A DNA stretch of 13,783 bases, taken from SZUA-254 sp031379665 (GTDB lineage Bacteria > Bacteroidota > Ignavibacteria > UBA10030 > SZUA-254). The notes under the pieces were generated by a model. The model saw only the letters and a program-made list of their open reading frames with translations. It had not been told where the DNA came from and searched no databases. Where the stretch lies: the NCBI GenBank assembly GCA_031379665.1, contig JANNFI010000054.1, positions 1 to 13,783 on the forward strand, in the 5' to 3' direction. The position numbers and the translations under genes are program-made. This document shows, in pieces, positions 1 to 6,900 of this stretch; the first letter of the stretch is position 1, and each line of letters starts with the position of its first letter.

Positions 1-705
1 GGCTTCGACAACAACGCCGATCTGCTCTATGATCTCGCAGGGCAGACCGTGAAGCACTTCCTAAAATACCTCTCCGAGGATGACACAAGAAAAGTCCTCC
101 GCCTGCACCAGAGAGACGTCGCCCGTTTCATCCATATCCAGATGCAGGATCACTACTGGGAGGATGTTGTCGATACTGACGTGATAATCAGAAGGGGTTT
201 CACCGAATTGAAGCCCAGCGCCTATACGGCCCCCTCAAACGATCCGCCCCTCAACTATCGCGAATCCCCGGACGACAAGAGCAATATGTCGAAGTACCTG
301 TTTGGCGGCTTCAAGAAGTGTCTCTACTCTGTGCAGAAGTTCCAGTCGGATTCTGAGCGAAAGCTTGCCGTGATTCTGGAGAGGGAGGCAATCAAATGGT
401 TTAAGCCTGCGAAAGGACAATTCCAGATTTTCTATCGCCGGGGATCGGACAACCCCGAATATCAACCAGATTTTGTCGCTGAGACCGGCAAGATGATCTA
501 TATGTTTGAACCCAAGGATTCCGGCAAGACGGACGATGCTGATGTCGTGGCAAAAAAGGAAGTCGCCGTTCAATGGTGCACAAACGCATCGACTCACGCC
601 CGGACCTACGGTGGAAAACCCTGGAAGTATGTTCTCGTCCCACACAGTGCGATCACGGAGAATATGACAATAGAGGCGCTTGCGCAGCAGTATGGAGTCG
701 AGTGA
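1..705 (+). CDS. C-terminal part of a type III-like restriction endonuclease / DEAD-DEAH helicase (5' end outside the window)
   Basis: The frame is open from base 1, so the gene begins upstream and 234 C-terminal residues are visible. A PD-(D/E)XK nuclease core is readable: YQPDF with Asp157 (visible-part numbering), 13 residues before Glu170 in FEPK with Lys172, preceded by SDSERKLA and a W-F-K...I-F-Y strand. In type III Res subunits and related helicase-nucleases this order (S-E-x-x-x-A helix, Y-x-PDF, E-x-K) forms the DNA-cleaving domain at the C-terminus, behind a helicase motor that would lie upstream. No methyltransferase gene is in the window, so a complete restriction-modification system cannot be claimed. 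It could equally be an orphan helicase-nuclease of a defence island. The GTG at 49 is an internal codon, not the start. A hairpin follows the stop codon. Confidence 0.8.
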   Translation, partial: GFDNNADLLYDLAGQTVKHFLKYLSEDDTRKVLRLHQRDVARFIHIQMQDHYWEDVVDTDVIIRRGFTELKPSAYTAPSNDPPLNYRESPDDKSNMSKYLFGGFKKCLYSVQKFQSDSERKLAVILEREAIKWFKPAKGQFQIFYRRGSDNPEYQPDFVAETGKMIYMFEPKDSGKTDDADVVAKKEVAVQWCTNASTHARTYGGKPWKYVLVPHSAITENMTIEALAQQYGVE

Positions 706-726
706 CCACGACGGGAAAAAGAAAGG

Positions 727-747
727 TCTCTCACCACTGGTGAGAGA
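727..747. terminator. Perfect 9-bp hairpin after the restriction gene
   Basis: TCTCTCACC (727-735) and GGTGAGAGA (739-747) are perfect reverse complements with the 3-nt loop ACT. It lies 22 nt beyond the restriction gene stop. There is no T-run on the + side, but an A-rich stretch (716-724) lies on the other side. As an intrinsic terminator it would therefore fit minus-strand transcription better. It may also act as a 3'-end stabiliser or a protein site. Confidence 0.4.
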
Positions 748-758
748 ACTGCAAGCCT

Positions 759-783
759 CCCGTTGATATTTAGAGGGGATATT
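759..783 (+). repeat. 25-bp direct repeat, copy A
   Basis: This matches 3368-3392 at 23 of 25 positions, including an unbroken CCCGTTGATATTTAG. The shared block contains a TTGATA -35-like hexamer (763-768). At this copy the position 17 nt downstream reads ATGTGT, which is a poor -10, so promoter activity here is doubtful. The copy also encodes the first codons of the receiver remnant frame. Confidence 0.75.
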
Positions 784-1012
784 TTATGTGTCGATGACGA
801 ACCGGCACTGCTTGAACATCTTGTTTCGGGCTTCCAGGTCGAAGGTTTTGAAAATGGCGTTACCGCCCGGAACGGGGGGGATTGTCTCCGTGTGGTGATT
901 GAATTTCTAAAGATGGGTACACATCGCATTATCGCATTTGACTACATTGCAAAACCCTTCGATTGGGATTACCTAGTCGGGCGGGTAAGGGAGGCGTTGG
1001 TCGTTGTACAGA
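763..1012 (+). pseudogene. Decayed response-regulator receiver domain lacking the phospho-acceptor region
   Basis: The frame opens with ILCVDDEPALLEHL, the classic beta-1 acidic pair of CheY-like receivers. It closes with DYIAKPFDWDYLVGRVREAL, the classic K-P-F motif with alpha-5. Only about ten residues separate the alpha-2 region (NGGDCLRVV) from the beta-5 approach. The roughly 40 residues that should carry beta-3 with the phosphorylated Asp, and beta-4 with the Ser/Thr, are missing. The only in-frame start is TTG, without a clear ribosome site. The frame then runs on into the DUF2779 gene until 1092 without further receiver or output-domain similarity. I read it as an internally deleted remnant of an NtrC-like or other two-component regulator. 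A functional phosphate-independent receiver is less likely. It accounts for most of the otherwise gene-free stretch 706-1042. Confidence 0.65.
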
Positions 1013-1042
1013 AAACAAGGAGGGGGGGAGTTAGTCGACTCG

Positions 1043-2512
1043 ATGAAAACCATCTCCAAATCCAAATACCTTTCCGGTCTGCAGTGTCATAAACTCTTCT
1101 GGCATTATTACAATGCCAAAGCGTTAATCCCTCCGCCGGATCAATCGACGCTCCACCTCTTTCAGCAGGGGCACGATGTCGGCGCGTTGGCGAAACGGCT
1201 GTTCCCGGACGGGATAGAAATCGGGAAGGGGATGATCAACCCTTCCGCCGTCTCGAGACTTTCTCAGGCCGCCCTCATTCAACGGAAACCGATGTTCGAG
1301 GCCGGTTTCTTTCATCAGATCGCGTTTGCCAGGGCGGATATATTGGCGCCGGTGGAGGGCAACCTCTGGGACATCGTCGAGGTAAAAAGCTCCACCGAGG
1401 TCAAGGATGTCAATATCCACGACCTGGCGTTTCAGCGATATGTCTACGAAGGAGCGGGGCTTCGGATTCGCAGATGCATACTCCTCCTCATCAATAACCA
1501 GTACATCCGCAATGGGGAAATCGACATCGACCAGATATTCCTCCGGGAGGATGTCACCGACCGGGTCAATGAGATATTCGCTGGTGTGCCAGATCGGGTT
1601 CAACGGTTGATTCCGATCATCGCCCGCGAGGATTGCCCCGAGATCGAAATAGGCCCACAATGTCACGAGCCGTATCTTTGTCCGCTGAAAGACCATTGTT
1701 GGAATTTTCTACCGGAACACAACGTCCTGTCCCTCTACCGGATGAAAAAGGAAAAGGGATTCGAGCTTATCCATAACGGGATCTGTGGTATCCTCGACCT
1801 CCCGGCAGATTATGAGTTCAGCGAGAAACAACAGATCCAGTCGGATACGCTGCGGACGAATACACCAAAAATCGACAGGGATGCTCTCTGTGGGTTTCTC
1901 GACCGGCTCGCGTACCCCCTCTATTTCCTGGACTTCGAGACGTTTAGCACGGCGATCCCGATCTTCGATGGGAGCTGTCCTTATCAGAACATTCCGTTCC
2001 AGTATTCCCTGCATGTGATCGGCGCGACGGATGAGCCGCCGGTACATCACGGTTTCCTTGCAGATGGGAAAACCGACCCGAGACCGGAGTTGATGGAAAA
2101 GTTGCAACGCCTTCTTGGGTCTTCAGGTTCGATCATCGCCTACAATGCCTCATTCGAGAAAAACGCACTCAAGGGTGTATGTGAAACATTTGGTGAATAT
2201 GAAGGATGGTATCAGTCGATCGAGCCGAGGTTCCTTGACCTGCTCGAACCGTTCAGAAGCTTCGCCTGGTATCATCCCGACCAGTGCGGGAGTGCCTCGC
2301 TCAAGGCCGTCCTGCCGGCCCTGACGGGGCGTAATTACGATCACCTTGAGATATCTGAGGGGGGTACCGCGAGCAATGAATACCTGCGGGTGACATTTGG
2401 CAGAGTAGAAGAGACTGAACGGCAAAGGGTGAGGAAAAACCTGGAGGACTATTGCAGAATGGATACCGAGGGGATGGTGGATATTATTAACAGGTTGGAG
2501 GCGTTGGTGTGA
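1043..2512 (+). CDS. DUF2779 protein: Cas4-like Fe-S nuclease fused to DEDD-type exonuclease fold
   Basis: The product has 489 residues; I take ATG 1043 because MKTISKSKYLSGLQC is the usual N-terminus of this family and a G-rich ribosome site (1021-1030) precedes it. The N-terminal half resembles Cas4/RecB nucleases: Cys15, Asp99 (RADIL), Glu113-x-Lys115 in IVEVKSS, Gln131, then Cys207-x5-Cys213-x5-Cys219, which with Cys15 could ligate a 4Fe-4S cluster. The C-terminal half resembles DEDD (RNase H-fold) 3'-5' exonucleases: Asp297-x-Glu299 in FLDFET, the AYNASFEKNAL segment (366-376), Asp399, and Tyr470-x3-Asp474 in DYCRMDT. The biochemical role of DUF2779 is not established to my knowledge; two nuclease folds in one chain suggest DNA or RNA processing. 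The fic gene starts 10 nt downstream, suggesting cotranscription. Upstream is the restriction-type helicase, a defence-island context. Confidence 0.85.
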   Translation: MKTISKSKYLSGLQCHKLFWHYYNAKALIPPPDQSTLHLFQQGHDVGALAKRLFPDGIEIGKGMINPSAVSRLSQAALIQRKPMFEAGFFHQIAFARADILAPVEGNLWDIVEVKSSTEVKDVNIHDLAFQRYVYEGAGLRIRRCILLLINNQYIRNGEIDIDQIFLREDVTDRVNEIFAGVPDRVQRLIPIIAREDCPEIEIGPQCHEPYLCPLKDHCWNFLPEHNVLSLYRMKKEKGFELIHNGICGILDLPADYEFSEKQQIQSDTLRTNTPKIDRDALCGFLDRLAYPLYFLDFETFSTAIPIFDGSCPYQNIPFQYSLHVIGATDEPPVHHGFLADGKTDPRPELMEKLQRLLGSSGSIIAYNASFEKNALKGVCETFGEYEGWYQSIEPRFLDLLEPFRSFAWYHPDQCGSASLKAVLPALTGRNYDHLEISEGGTASNEYLRVTFGRVEETERQRVRKNLEDYCRMDTEGMVDIINRLEALV

Positions 2513-2522
2513 CCGTTGCTCA

Positions 2523-3176
2523 ATGAAAAAGAAAATCGGCTTTAAATATCTCGCTTCAGGTGTCGAGGCATATCAGCCGGGGTCCCGCAGAAAGGTGTTG
2601 CGCAATCTGCCGGGCATCGCATCACTACGAGAGATGGAGGATGCAGAACTTGCGGCATATATGAAGGCTGAACGCGAATTGGCTGGAATATTTACGGCAA
2701 ACCACCGATTCGTCCGAAGTGATATCGATCTCATCCATAAAAAATTTCTCGGGGGTATATATCCGTGGGCAGGAAAATACAGAACTGTAAACCTGTCCAA
2801 GGGCGGGTTCGTGTTTGCCTCGGCATTGGCTATCCCGCGGGCGATGAAGGATTTTGGGCGGAGAATTCTCGCCAAACACACGCCCTGCCATGACAACAAC
2901 ATCGATGTGATTGCTGCGGACCTCGCGGCCGTCCACGCGGAGCTATTATTGACTCATCCGTACCGGGAAGGAAACGGTCGAACAGCTCGATTACTCGCAA
3001 CCCTCATGGCCTATCAGGCGGGGATGCCGGGGCTGGATTTTGGATTCATCGGCGGTCGGGGGAGGGAATTTAATCGTTACATCGCTGCCATCCACGCCGC
3101 ACTAACCGAAAATTATCGTCCAATGACTGTTATTATGCGGCGCTGTCTTACCCGCGCTTTGAAGCGTGGCCATTAG
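2523..3176 (+). CDS. Fic-domain protein, class I-like (putative AMP transferase toxin)
   Basis: The product has 217 residues with the complete Fic active-site motif HPYREGNGRTAR (145-156): catalytic His145, acidic Glu149 for Mg, and the GNGR anion hole. The flap region GIYPWAGKYRTVNLSKGG (78-95) is typical. Fic proteins usually transfer AMP from ATP to a hydroxyl side chain of a target protein; bacterial class I members hit targets such as gyrase and topoisomerase IV and act as toxins. I find no (S/T)xxxE(G/N) inhibitory helix at either end of this protein, so inhibition must come in trans if it occurs. The convergent 59-residue ORF at 3148-3327 carries exactly that motif. The start lies 10 nt after the DUF2779 stop with no good ribosome site of its own (a GGAGG is 21 nt upstream), suggesting translational coupling. 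The target is unknown. Confidence 0.9.
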   Translation: MKKKIGFKYLASGVEAYQPGSRRKVLRNLPGIASLREMEDAELAAYMKAERELAGIFTANHRFVRSDIDLIHKKFLGGIYPWAGKYRTVNLSKGGFVFASALAIPRAMKDFGRRILAKHTPCHDNNIDVIAADLAAVHAELLLTHPYREGNGRTARLLATLMAYQAGMPGLDFGFIGGRGREFNRYIAAIHAALTENYRPMTVIMRRCLTRALKRGH

Positions 3177-3327
3177 ATTTGCCTGCCAGCGAGCGGGCCC
3201 TCTTCAGTGCGTCCCTGATGCCCTCGATTTTGGCGGATGCCGCGGCGTGTTCGACCAGGAGACGTTCTCTCAGCTTTGTCTTGCTGAGAAATGGATTCGT
3301 CTGGAGTAAAGATTTGTGGTTTTTCAT
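3148..3327 (-). CDS. Putative Fic antitoxin, small inhibitory-motif protein (59 residues)
   Basis: A 59-codon ORF on the minus strand, ATG at 3327-3325 and TAA at 3150-3148, overlapping the fic 3' end tail-to-tail by 29 nt. Residues 31-36 read SAKIEG, an exact match to the Fic inhibitory motif (S/T)xxxE(G/N), inside a predicted amphipathic helix that runs on as IRDALKRA. In class I Fic systems (VbhA-VbhT; YhfG-Fic of E. coli) a small separate protein supplies this helix. Its Glu reaches into the ATP site and blocks productive ATP binding. The neighbouring Fic lacks its own motif, which makes the pairing logical. The N-terminal NPFLSKTKLRERLL resembles small proteins I recall next to other Fic or nucleotidyltransferase genes, but I cannot check this. 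No ribosome site is visible, and a promoter places the RNA start at or next to the ATG. The convergent order is unusual, since known antitoxins usually precede the toxin on the same strand. Confidence 0.72.
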   Translation of the reverse strand: MKNHKSLLQTNPFLSKTKLRERLLVEHAAASAKIEGIRDALKRARSLAGKSNGHASKRG

Positions 3328-3333
3328 GACAGT

Positions 3334-3362
3334 AATATAGGTATTGTCGGGGGGAGAGGCAA
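3334..3362 (-). promoter_or_regulatory. Promoter for the Fic antitoxin, predicted leaderless
   Basis: On the minus strand, TTGCCT (complement of 3357-3362) and TATATT (complement of 3334-3339) are separated by exactly 17 nt. The -10 ends 6 nt before the antitoxin ATG, so transcription would start at or beside the A of ATG. That agrees with the lack of a Shine-Dalgarno site. This is a pattern match only. Confidence 0.5.
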
Positions 3363-3371
3363 CGTCCCCCG
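3348..3371. repeat. CGGGGG / CCCCCG inverted repeat between divergent promoters
   Basis: CGGGGG (3348-3353) and CCCCCG (3366-3371) are perfect 6-bp arms with a 12-nt loop. They cover the antitoxin -35 box and abut the -35 box of the nucleotidase promoter. It could be an operator for the divergent pair or a chance GC-rich hairpin. Confidence 0.3.
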
Positions 3372-3392
3372 TTGATATTTAGGGTGGATATT
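3368..3392 (+). repeat. 25-bp direct repeat, copy B
   Basis: This is the second copy of the block at 759-783 (23 of 25 identical), 2609 bp downstream in the same orientation. Together the copies flank the receiver remnant, DUF2779, fic and the putative antitoxin. Here the block forms the -35 box and most of the spacer of a good promoter. Confidence 0.75.
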
Positions 3393-3400
3393 CCTATGAT
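3372..3400 (+). promoter_or_regulatory. Sigma-70-type promoter for the 5'-nucleotidase gene
   Basis: TTGATA (3372-3377), a 17-nt spacer, and TATGAT (3395-3400): each hexamer is one base off the consensus. Transcription would begin near 3407, leaving a leader of about 38 nt before the ATG at 3445. The antitoxin promoter points the other way, with only 9 bp between the two -35 boxes. Confidence 0.55.
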
Positions 3401-3444
3401 TAAGGCGTCCATTCAGGGGTTTCCCGGATCAACAAGAGGCGCGG

Positions 3445-3900
3445 ATGAAGAAGATCGTGTATGTGGATATGGACGGCGTCCTCGCCGATTTTTCCGCGGG
3501 AGTGTCCGGTCTCGATGATAAAACCCGGCTCGAGTACGATAAACGGCACGATGAAGTGCCGAATTTCTTTTTGAACCTGAAGCCGATGGATGGCGCGGTG
3601 GAAGCCTTCGCGACACTCGCCGGCCTCTTCGACGTGTATATCCTTTCCACTGCGTCGTGGAACAACCCCACGGCCTGGTCGGATAAACTGGTGTGGGTCA
3701 AGCGCCACCTCGGGGATCTCGCGCACAAGCGGTTGATCCTGACCCATCACAAGAACCTGAACCGTGGAGATTTCCTGATCGACGACAGGATCACCAATAA
3801 CGGCGCCGGCGGTTTCACCGGTGAATTGATCCATTTCGGATCGCCGCAGTTCCCCGATTGGAAATCCGTGCTGGCGTATCTCCTCGGGAAAGAGGCCTGA
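3445..3900 (+). CDS. 5'(3')-deoxyribonucleotidase-like protein, NT5C family (HAD superfamily)
   Basis: The product has 151 residues. The HAD signature is complete: YVDMDGV with nucleophile Asp8 and acid/base Asp10, motif II ILSTAS (Ser68/Thr69), Lys103 in HHKN for motif III, and LIDDR (Asp113/Asp114) for motif IV. With the C-terminal HFGSPQFPDW segment this is typical of the NT5C family, which dephosphorylates (deoxy)nucleoside monophosphates in the cytosol. The size is at the short end, as usual for bacterial members. The ATG at 3445 has AAGAGG 5 nt upstream. The gene stands alone: it diverges from the antitoxin and lies 63 nt before the next gene. Housekeeping nucleotide salvage is the plain reading. 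A role in depleting nucleotide pools beside the defence-like segment is possible, but nothing in the sequence argues for it. The exact substrate is unknown. Confidence 0.85.
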   Translation: MKKIVYVDMDGVLADFSAGVSGLDDKTRLEYDKRHDEVPNFFLNLKPMDGAVEAFATLAGLFDVYILSTASWNNPTAWSDKLVWVKRHLGDLAHKRLILTHHKNLNRGDFLIDDRITNNGAGGFTGELIHFGSPQFPDWKSVLAYLLGKEA

Positions 3901-3963
3901 TCAGTCTTCAGCGGTCGCTCATCATCCTTTATCCGTCTCCCATCCATCAATAGCGTACCCCCG

Positions 3964-6900
3964 ATGCGTATGATCCGCGTTCTCTCCGTCGCCCTCACGC
4001 TCACCGCCCTCACCGCCCCGTTCTTGGCGGACGCACAGTCCTCCGACCCCGCCCACTTCTCCCACCTCCGCTGGCGGATGATCGGGCCGCACAGGGGAGG
4101 AAGGACGGTCGGCGCAGTGGGGATCCCGGATCAGCCGAACGTATTCTACATCGGCGTCAACAACGGCGGGGTGTGGCGCACGAGCGATTTCGGCCGGACG
4201 TGGAAGCCGATTTTCGACGATCAATCTTCCGGCTCCGTCGGCGCCCTGGCCGTTGCGCCGTCGAATCCCGACATCCTCTACGTCGGCAGCGGCGAGGGAC
4301 TCCAGCGTCCGGATCTGTCGACCGGCGACGGCATCTTCAAGTCGACCGACCGGGGAAAGAGTTGGCGGCACACGGGCCTCGGCGACGCCCAACAGATCGG
4401 TGCGGTGATCGTCGATCCGCGCAACCCCGACCGCGTCTTCGTCGCCGCCCTCGGCCATCCATACGGCGCGAATGCCGACCGGGGCGTTTTTCGCTCGGTC
4501 GACGGCGGCGGGTCGTGGCAGAAAGTCCTCTATAAAGATGAGAACACCGGCGCGATCGCTCTCGAGTTCGACCCGAAGAACCCGGATATCGTCTTCGCTT
4601 CGCTCTGGTCGTCGCGCCAGGGACCGTGGGAGAACGGCTCGTGGCAGGGTAAGACGAGCGGGTTGTTCAAGTCCACCGACGGCGGCACGACCTGGCGACA
4701 ACTCACCGAAGGGCTCCCCACCGGCGAGCAGGGCCTGGGTCGGATCGGCTTCGCCATCGCGTACGGGGATCCCTCGCGAATGTATGCGCTTGTCGATGCG
4801 CCCGACACCGGCGGGGTCTACCGCTCAGACGATGCGGGCGAACACTGGAAACGCGTCTGCGCCGAAGCGAGGGTCTGGGGCCGCGGCAGCGACTTCGCCG
4901 AAATCAAAGTCGATCCGAAAAATAAGGACATCGTCTATTCAGGGAACGTCGCGGCCTACCGCTCGACGGACGGCGGGAAAACGTTCACGGCGTTCAAGGG
5001 TGCGCCGGGGGGAGACGATTACCACGGCATCTGGATCAATCCCCTCCATCCCGAGATCATGTTGTTTGCCGCCGACCAGGGGGCCGTCATCACGGTCAAC
5101 GGCGGGGAAAGCTGGAGCTCCTGGTACAACCAGCCGACCGCGCAGTTCTATCACGTCATCACCGACAACCAGTTCCCCTATAACGTGTACGGCGGCCAGC
5201 AGGAAAGCGGGTCGGTCGGGATCGTGAGTCGCGGGGACGACGGCCAGATCACCTTCCGCGAATGGCATCCCGTGGGCGCCGACGAGTACGGCTACATCGC
5301 GCCCGACCCGCTCAATCCGAACATCATCTACGGCGGGAGGGTCACGCGGTTCGACAAGGCGACCGGGCAGACCCAGAACGTAGCGCCCGAGGCGGTCCGT
5401 TCCGGCAAGTACAGGAACCTGCGGACCCAGCCGCTCCTTTTCTCACCAGCCGATCCGACCGCGCTCTATTACGCGGCGAACGTCCTTTTCAAGACCACGA
5501 ACGGGGGGAGCCGATGGGACGTGGTGAGTCCGGACCTTTCGCGTGAATCGCCCGAGGTCCCGTCGAACATCGGCATTTTTACGACCCCGGAGCTCGAGAA
5601 ACAGGCGCGCCGGGGTGTGATTTATTCTGTCGCCCTCTCGCCGCTCGACGCGAACCCCATCTGGGCCGGGACCGATGACGGCCTCATCCATCTCTCCCGC
5701 GACGGGGGGAAACAGTGGCACAACGTCACCCCGCCGGGTGTGACGTCCTGGAGCAAGGTGGCGGGGATGGAGGCGGGCCACTTCGATCCGAAGAGTGCGT
5801 ATGCGGCGGTGAACCGGATGAAGCTCGACGACATGCGCCCGCACATTTATCTCACGCACGATGGGGGAGCGACGTGGAAGGAAATCGTCACCGGCCTGCC
5901 GGAGAACGGACCGGTGAACGCGGTGCGCGAAGACCCCGTGAGGAGGGGACTGCTCTACGCCGGGACCGAACGCGCCGTATACGTCTCGTTCGACGATGGG
6001 GGCCACTGGCAGTCGCTCCGAAACAACATGCCCGCCACATCGATCCGCGACCTGGTCATCCACGACGCCGATGTCGTTGTAGGAACGCACGGACGCTCGT
6101 TCTGGATCCTCGACGACATCAGCGCGCTTCGCCAGATGAACGACGGAAGCGCGGGTCCGGTCGCGCGCCTCTTCGCTCCGGACTCCGTCGTGCGCGTCCG
6201 CTGGAACATGAACACCGATACGCCGCTTCCGCCCGACGAGCCGGCGGGCGAAAATCCCCCGGACGGCGCAATCATCGATTATTATCTCAGCGCGGACGCG
6301 CACGATGTCTCACTCGCCGTCACCGACGCGGCGGGAAAATTGATCCGCAGATTTTCAAGCGCCGACCCCGCCGAATCGGTCAACGAGAAGGAACTGCGGT
6401 TCCCGACCTACTGGGTTCGTCCCGCGATCAAGCTCTCGACGCACAAAGGGATGCGGCGGTTCGTGTGGGACCTGCACTATGCAGCGCCGGAGGACCTCCC
6501 CCGGTCATTCCCGATCGCAGCCGTCTATCAGAATACGGCAAGTAACCCGATGGGACCGTGGGTCCTCCCCGGGGACTATTCGGTGACCCTGACGGTCGAC
6601 GGTAAAATGCTGACGCAAACCCTCACGGTGAAAACCGACCCGAGAGTCAAGGCACCCCTCTCGATCTTCAAAGAGCAATTCGACCTGTCGATGAGCTGTT
6701 ACCGCGGGCTCGCGGAGATCCAGCACCTCGTCGGTGAGAATCGTTCGCTTCGCGGACAGATCGCCACACTCCTGAGCGTCGTGAAAGAGCCCGGGGTCCG
6801 GGATTCACTTGCTTCACTCGACCGGAAACTCGGCGCGTCAGAGGGCGGCGGCCCGCCGAACGATCTCGACATCATCTACACGACGGTGCGCGACGACAGG

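Noticed and set aside
1004..1042. Upstream TTG start extending DUF2779 by 13 residues
   Set aside because: The extra residues match no family sequence and lie within the ribosome-binding stretch; ATG 1043 gives the usual N-terminus.
3173..3412. 79-codon minus-strand ORF covering the region of the putative antitoxin in another frame
   Set aside because: Its translation is low-complexity and Arg/Gly-rich without motifs. The overlapping 59-codon frame has the Fic-inhibitory motif, a promoter and a sensible composition.
3396..3518. 40-codon ORF from ATG 3396 overlapping the nucleotidase start
   Set aside because: The ATG lies within the promoter -10 box, the peptide is Arg-rich without motifs, and it is out of frame with the nucleotidase.
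3922..4701. 259-codon minus-strand ORF opposite the propeller gene
   Set aside because: It is the antisense shadow of a GC-rich gene. Composition is Arg/Glu/Val-heavy and the + strand frame has a signal peptide and Asp boxes.
5443..6303. 286-codon minus-strand ORF opposite the propeller gene
   Set aside because: Same reason: it lies wholly inside a well-supported gene and has no recognisable motif or start context.
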